A stretch of 64,000 nucleotides of DNA. Source: Paenacidovorax monticola. GTDB lineage: Bacteria > Pseudomonadota > Gammaproteobacteria > Burkholderiales > Burkholderiaceae_C. Shown one piece after another: positions 62,875-64,000 of this stretch (its first letter is position 1; the number at the start of each line of letters is the position of its first letter). The position numbers and the translations under genes were made by a program. The notes beneath the pieces are model-generated. The model was given only the letters and a program-made list of their open reading frames with translations. It had not been told where the DNA came from and searched no databases. The DNA lies in the NCBI RefSeq assembly GCF_014489595.1, contig NZ_CP060790.1:3224001-3288000 (forward strand), written 5' to 3'.

Positions 62875-63807
62875 CTACGCGCGGTGCAGCAGCGCCAGGA
62901 ACTCCTGGGCCGGGCGGCTCAACGGCCGGTCGGTGCGCACGATGCTGCCATAGGCCTCCAGCACGCGCCGCAGGCGGTAGGGCAGAACCTGCAGCAGGCC
63001 GTGCTCGGCGTTCTGGCGCGCCATGGTTTCGGGGATCACGCCGATCATGGTGGAGCGCCGCACGAGGTTGATGGTGGTGAGGATGGAGCCCGTCTCGACC
63101 AGCCCGCGGGGCAGGGGCTGCTGGTGGTCGCGGAACTCGTGCTCGATCACGTCGCGCATGGGGCTGCCGGGTGGCTGCAGCACCCAGGGGTGGGCCAGCA
63201 GCGCCTCGAAAGTGACCTTCCGCTGGCGTGCCAGCGGGTGCTCGTTGCCGGCGATGATGGCCAGCCCTTCGCCGTCGAGGGCACGGAAGGTGCAAGGCCC
63301 GCCGGGCTCGCCCGCCAGGCGCCCGATCACCACCTCCAGCAGTCCTTCGCGCAACTGGCCCAGCAGCAGGTCGCTGGTGTCCACGGCCACCTCGATGGAC
63401 AGCAGCGGAAACCGCTCCTTCAGGCCCAGCAGCGCGTCGGTCAGGCGGCCTGGCGAGGCCGCCATGATGCTGCCGATCGCCAGGCGCCCGGCGCTGCCCA
63501 GGCGCAGCTCGCCCAGTTCTCGGTTGAGCGCTTCCATGCTGCCGCGGATGGCGCGGAAGTAGTCCGTCACCCGCGCGCCCGCGGGGTTGAGCCGCAGGCC
63601 GCGGCCCACGCGGTCGAACAGCGGCACGCCCAGCGCGTTCTCCAGCTCGTGGAGCATCTTGGTGGCGGCGGGCTGCGTCAGCCCCAGTTGCGCGGCCGCG
63701 CCGCGCAGCGTGTGCCGCTCCTCGATGGACAGGATCAGCGCGAGCTGCCGCATGCGCAGCCGGTTGAGCAGCTGCGGCGTGTTTTCCAACCGGTTGATGG
63801 ACCCCAT
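62875..63807 (-). CDS. LysR-family transcriptional regulator
   Basis: Regulator of 310 residues: N-terminal helix-turn-helix LRGAAAQLGLTQPAATKMLH with the following LENALGVPLFDRVGRGLRL, and a periplasmic-binding-like effector domain (RLAIGSIMAASPGRLTDALL). It resembles GbpR/PcaQ-type regulators. It is divergent from the Bug-type receptor gene at 63918, which it probably controls. 110 bp lie between the two starts, with an A+T-rich stretch (TATCAAGAATTTTCAG) near 63833. Confidence 0.9.
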   Translation of the reverse strand: MGSINRLENTPQLLNRLRMRQLALILSIEERHTLRGAAAQLGLTQPAATKMLHELENALGVPLFDRVGRGLRLNPAGARVTDYFRAIRGSMEALNRELGELRLGSAGRLAIGSIMAASPGRLTDALLGLKERFPLLSIEVAVDTSDLLLGQLREGLLEVVIGRLAGEPGGPCTFRALDGEGLAIIAGNEHPLARQRKVTFEALLAHPWVLQPPGSPMRDVIEHEFRDHQQPLPRGLVETGSILTTINLVRRSTMIGVIPETMARQNAEHGLLQVLPYRLRRVLEAYGSIVRTDRPLSRPAQEFLALLHRA

Positions 63808-63917
63808 AGTCGATTCCTCTGGGTTATCGGTATATCAAGAATTTTCAGTTTACGGCAATCAATCCGCTGCCTACGATTTGCGCATTGCATTCCCAAAAGA
63901 ACCGACAGGAGACACGC

Positions 63918-64000
63918 ATGCAGAAACGAACCCTGGCCGCGCTCATCGGCCTGGCGGCCTTGGCCGCGCTGCAACCGCTGGGTGCATGGGCCCAGGCCGG
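63918..64000 (+). CDS. secreted protein, probably Bug/TctC-family receptor (5' end only)
   Basis: Only 27 codons are in the window: a signal peptide (TLAALIGLAALAALQPLGAW) ending near AQAG. A LysR gene divergent from a gene with such an N-terminus is the usual setting for a tripartite tricarboxylate receptor. The identity is inferred from context. Ribosome site CAGGAGA precedes the ATG. Confidence 0.55.
   Translation, partial: MQKRTLAALIGLAALAALQPLGAWAQA

Overview
The window is about 70% G+C, densely coded, and reads as a betaproteobacterial chromosome of the family Comamonadaceae. An Acidovorax-like or Alicycliphilus-like genus is my best guess, from protein style, Bug-type tctC receptors and the dispersed intergenic repeats; this was not tested by any search. 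A consensus parS site directly upstream of mnmG suggests the window lies in the origin-proximal part of the chromosome.

Layout. (1) 1-5.1 kb: 5' part of mnmG (leftward), parS, then small redox and housekeeping genes (FMN reductase, YkgJ-type protein, class II aldolase, GST, Old Yellow Enzyme). (2) 5.1-15.4 kb: a leftward two-component system divergent from a rightward czcCBA-type metal efflux operon, which runs by 4-base overlaps into an alpha/beta hydrolase, an acyl carrier protein and a ketosynthase. (3) 15.4-20.2 kb: a chemoreceptor and a copper module (copA divergent from copZ-cueR, a MerR-type 19-bp-spacer promoter on each side). (4) 20.2-28.4 kb: a sigma-ChrR (singlet-oxygen type) module. 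The ECF sigma and zinc anti-sigma genes are flanked by two operons carrying two CFA-like methyltransferases, an FAD oxidoreductase, DUF1365, DUF1295, DUF6134 and DUF2177 proteins. Three promoters share one ECF-like layout. (5) 28.4-38.4 kb: TetR, a Liv-type ABC transporter, an acyl-CoA ligase, an enoyl-CoA hydratase and a thiolase, i.e. uptake and beta-oxidation of an unidentified carboxylic acid. (6) 38.4-41.9 kb: a lower-G+C island with a secreted glycosidase-like protein, an IS5-type transposase remnant and an acyltransferase-3 protein. (7) 41.9-49.4 kb: small genes, rdgC, a Spy/CpxP-like protein, PagL, and three copies of an unusual intergenic module described below. (8) 49.4-53 kb: a large GAF/PAS/GGDEF/EAL protein. 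(9) 53-64 kb: an IclR-controlled acyl-CoA catabolic operon, a MerR gene, a 270-bp MITE-like element, a thioesterase, DAHP synthase, and a LysR gene divergent from a second Bug-type receptor.

The most unusual signal is non-coding. Three collinear copies of a ~200-bp block (43.2, 47.9 and 48.25 kb) each carry DnaA-box sequences at fixed positions, then a 14-15 nt spacer, a CTACTACTACCACTAT-type run (the DnaA-trio pattern on the other strand) and an A+T-rich stretch. This is the architecture of a bacterial origin unwinding element, but no dnaA gene is present. The second clear pattern is technical: eight genes carry a single-base deletion, nearly all in G or C homopolymer runs, that cleanly restores a full-length protein when one base is added. 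This points to sequence error rather than gene decay.
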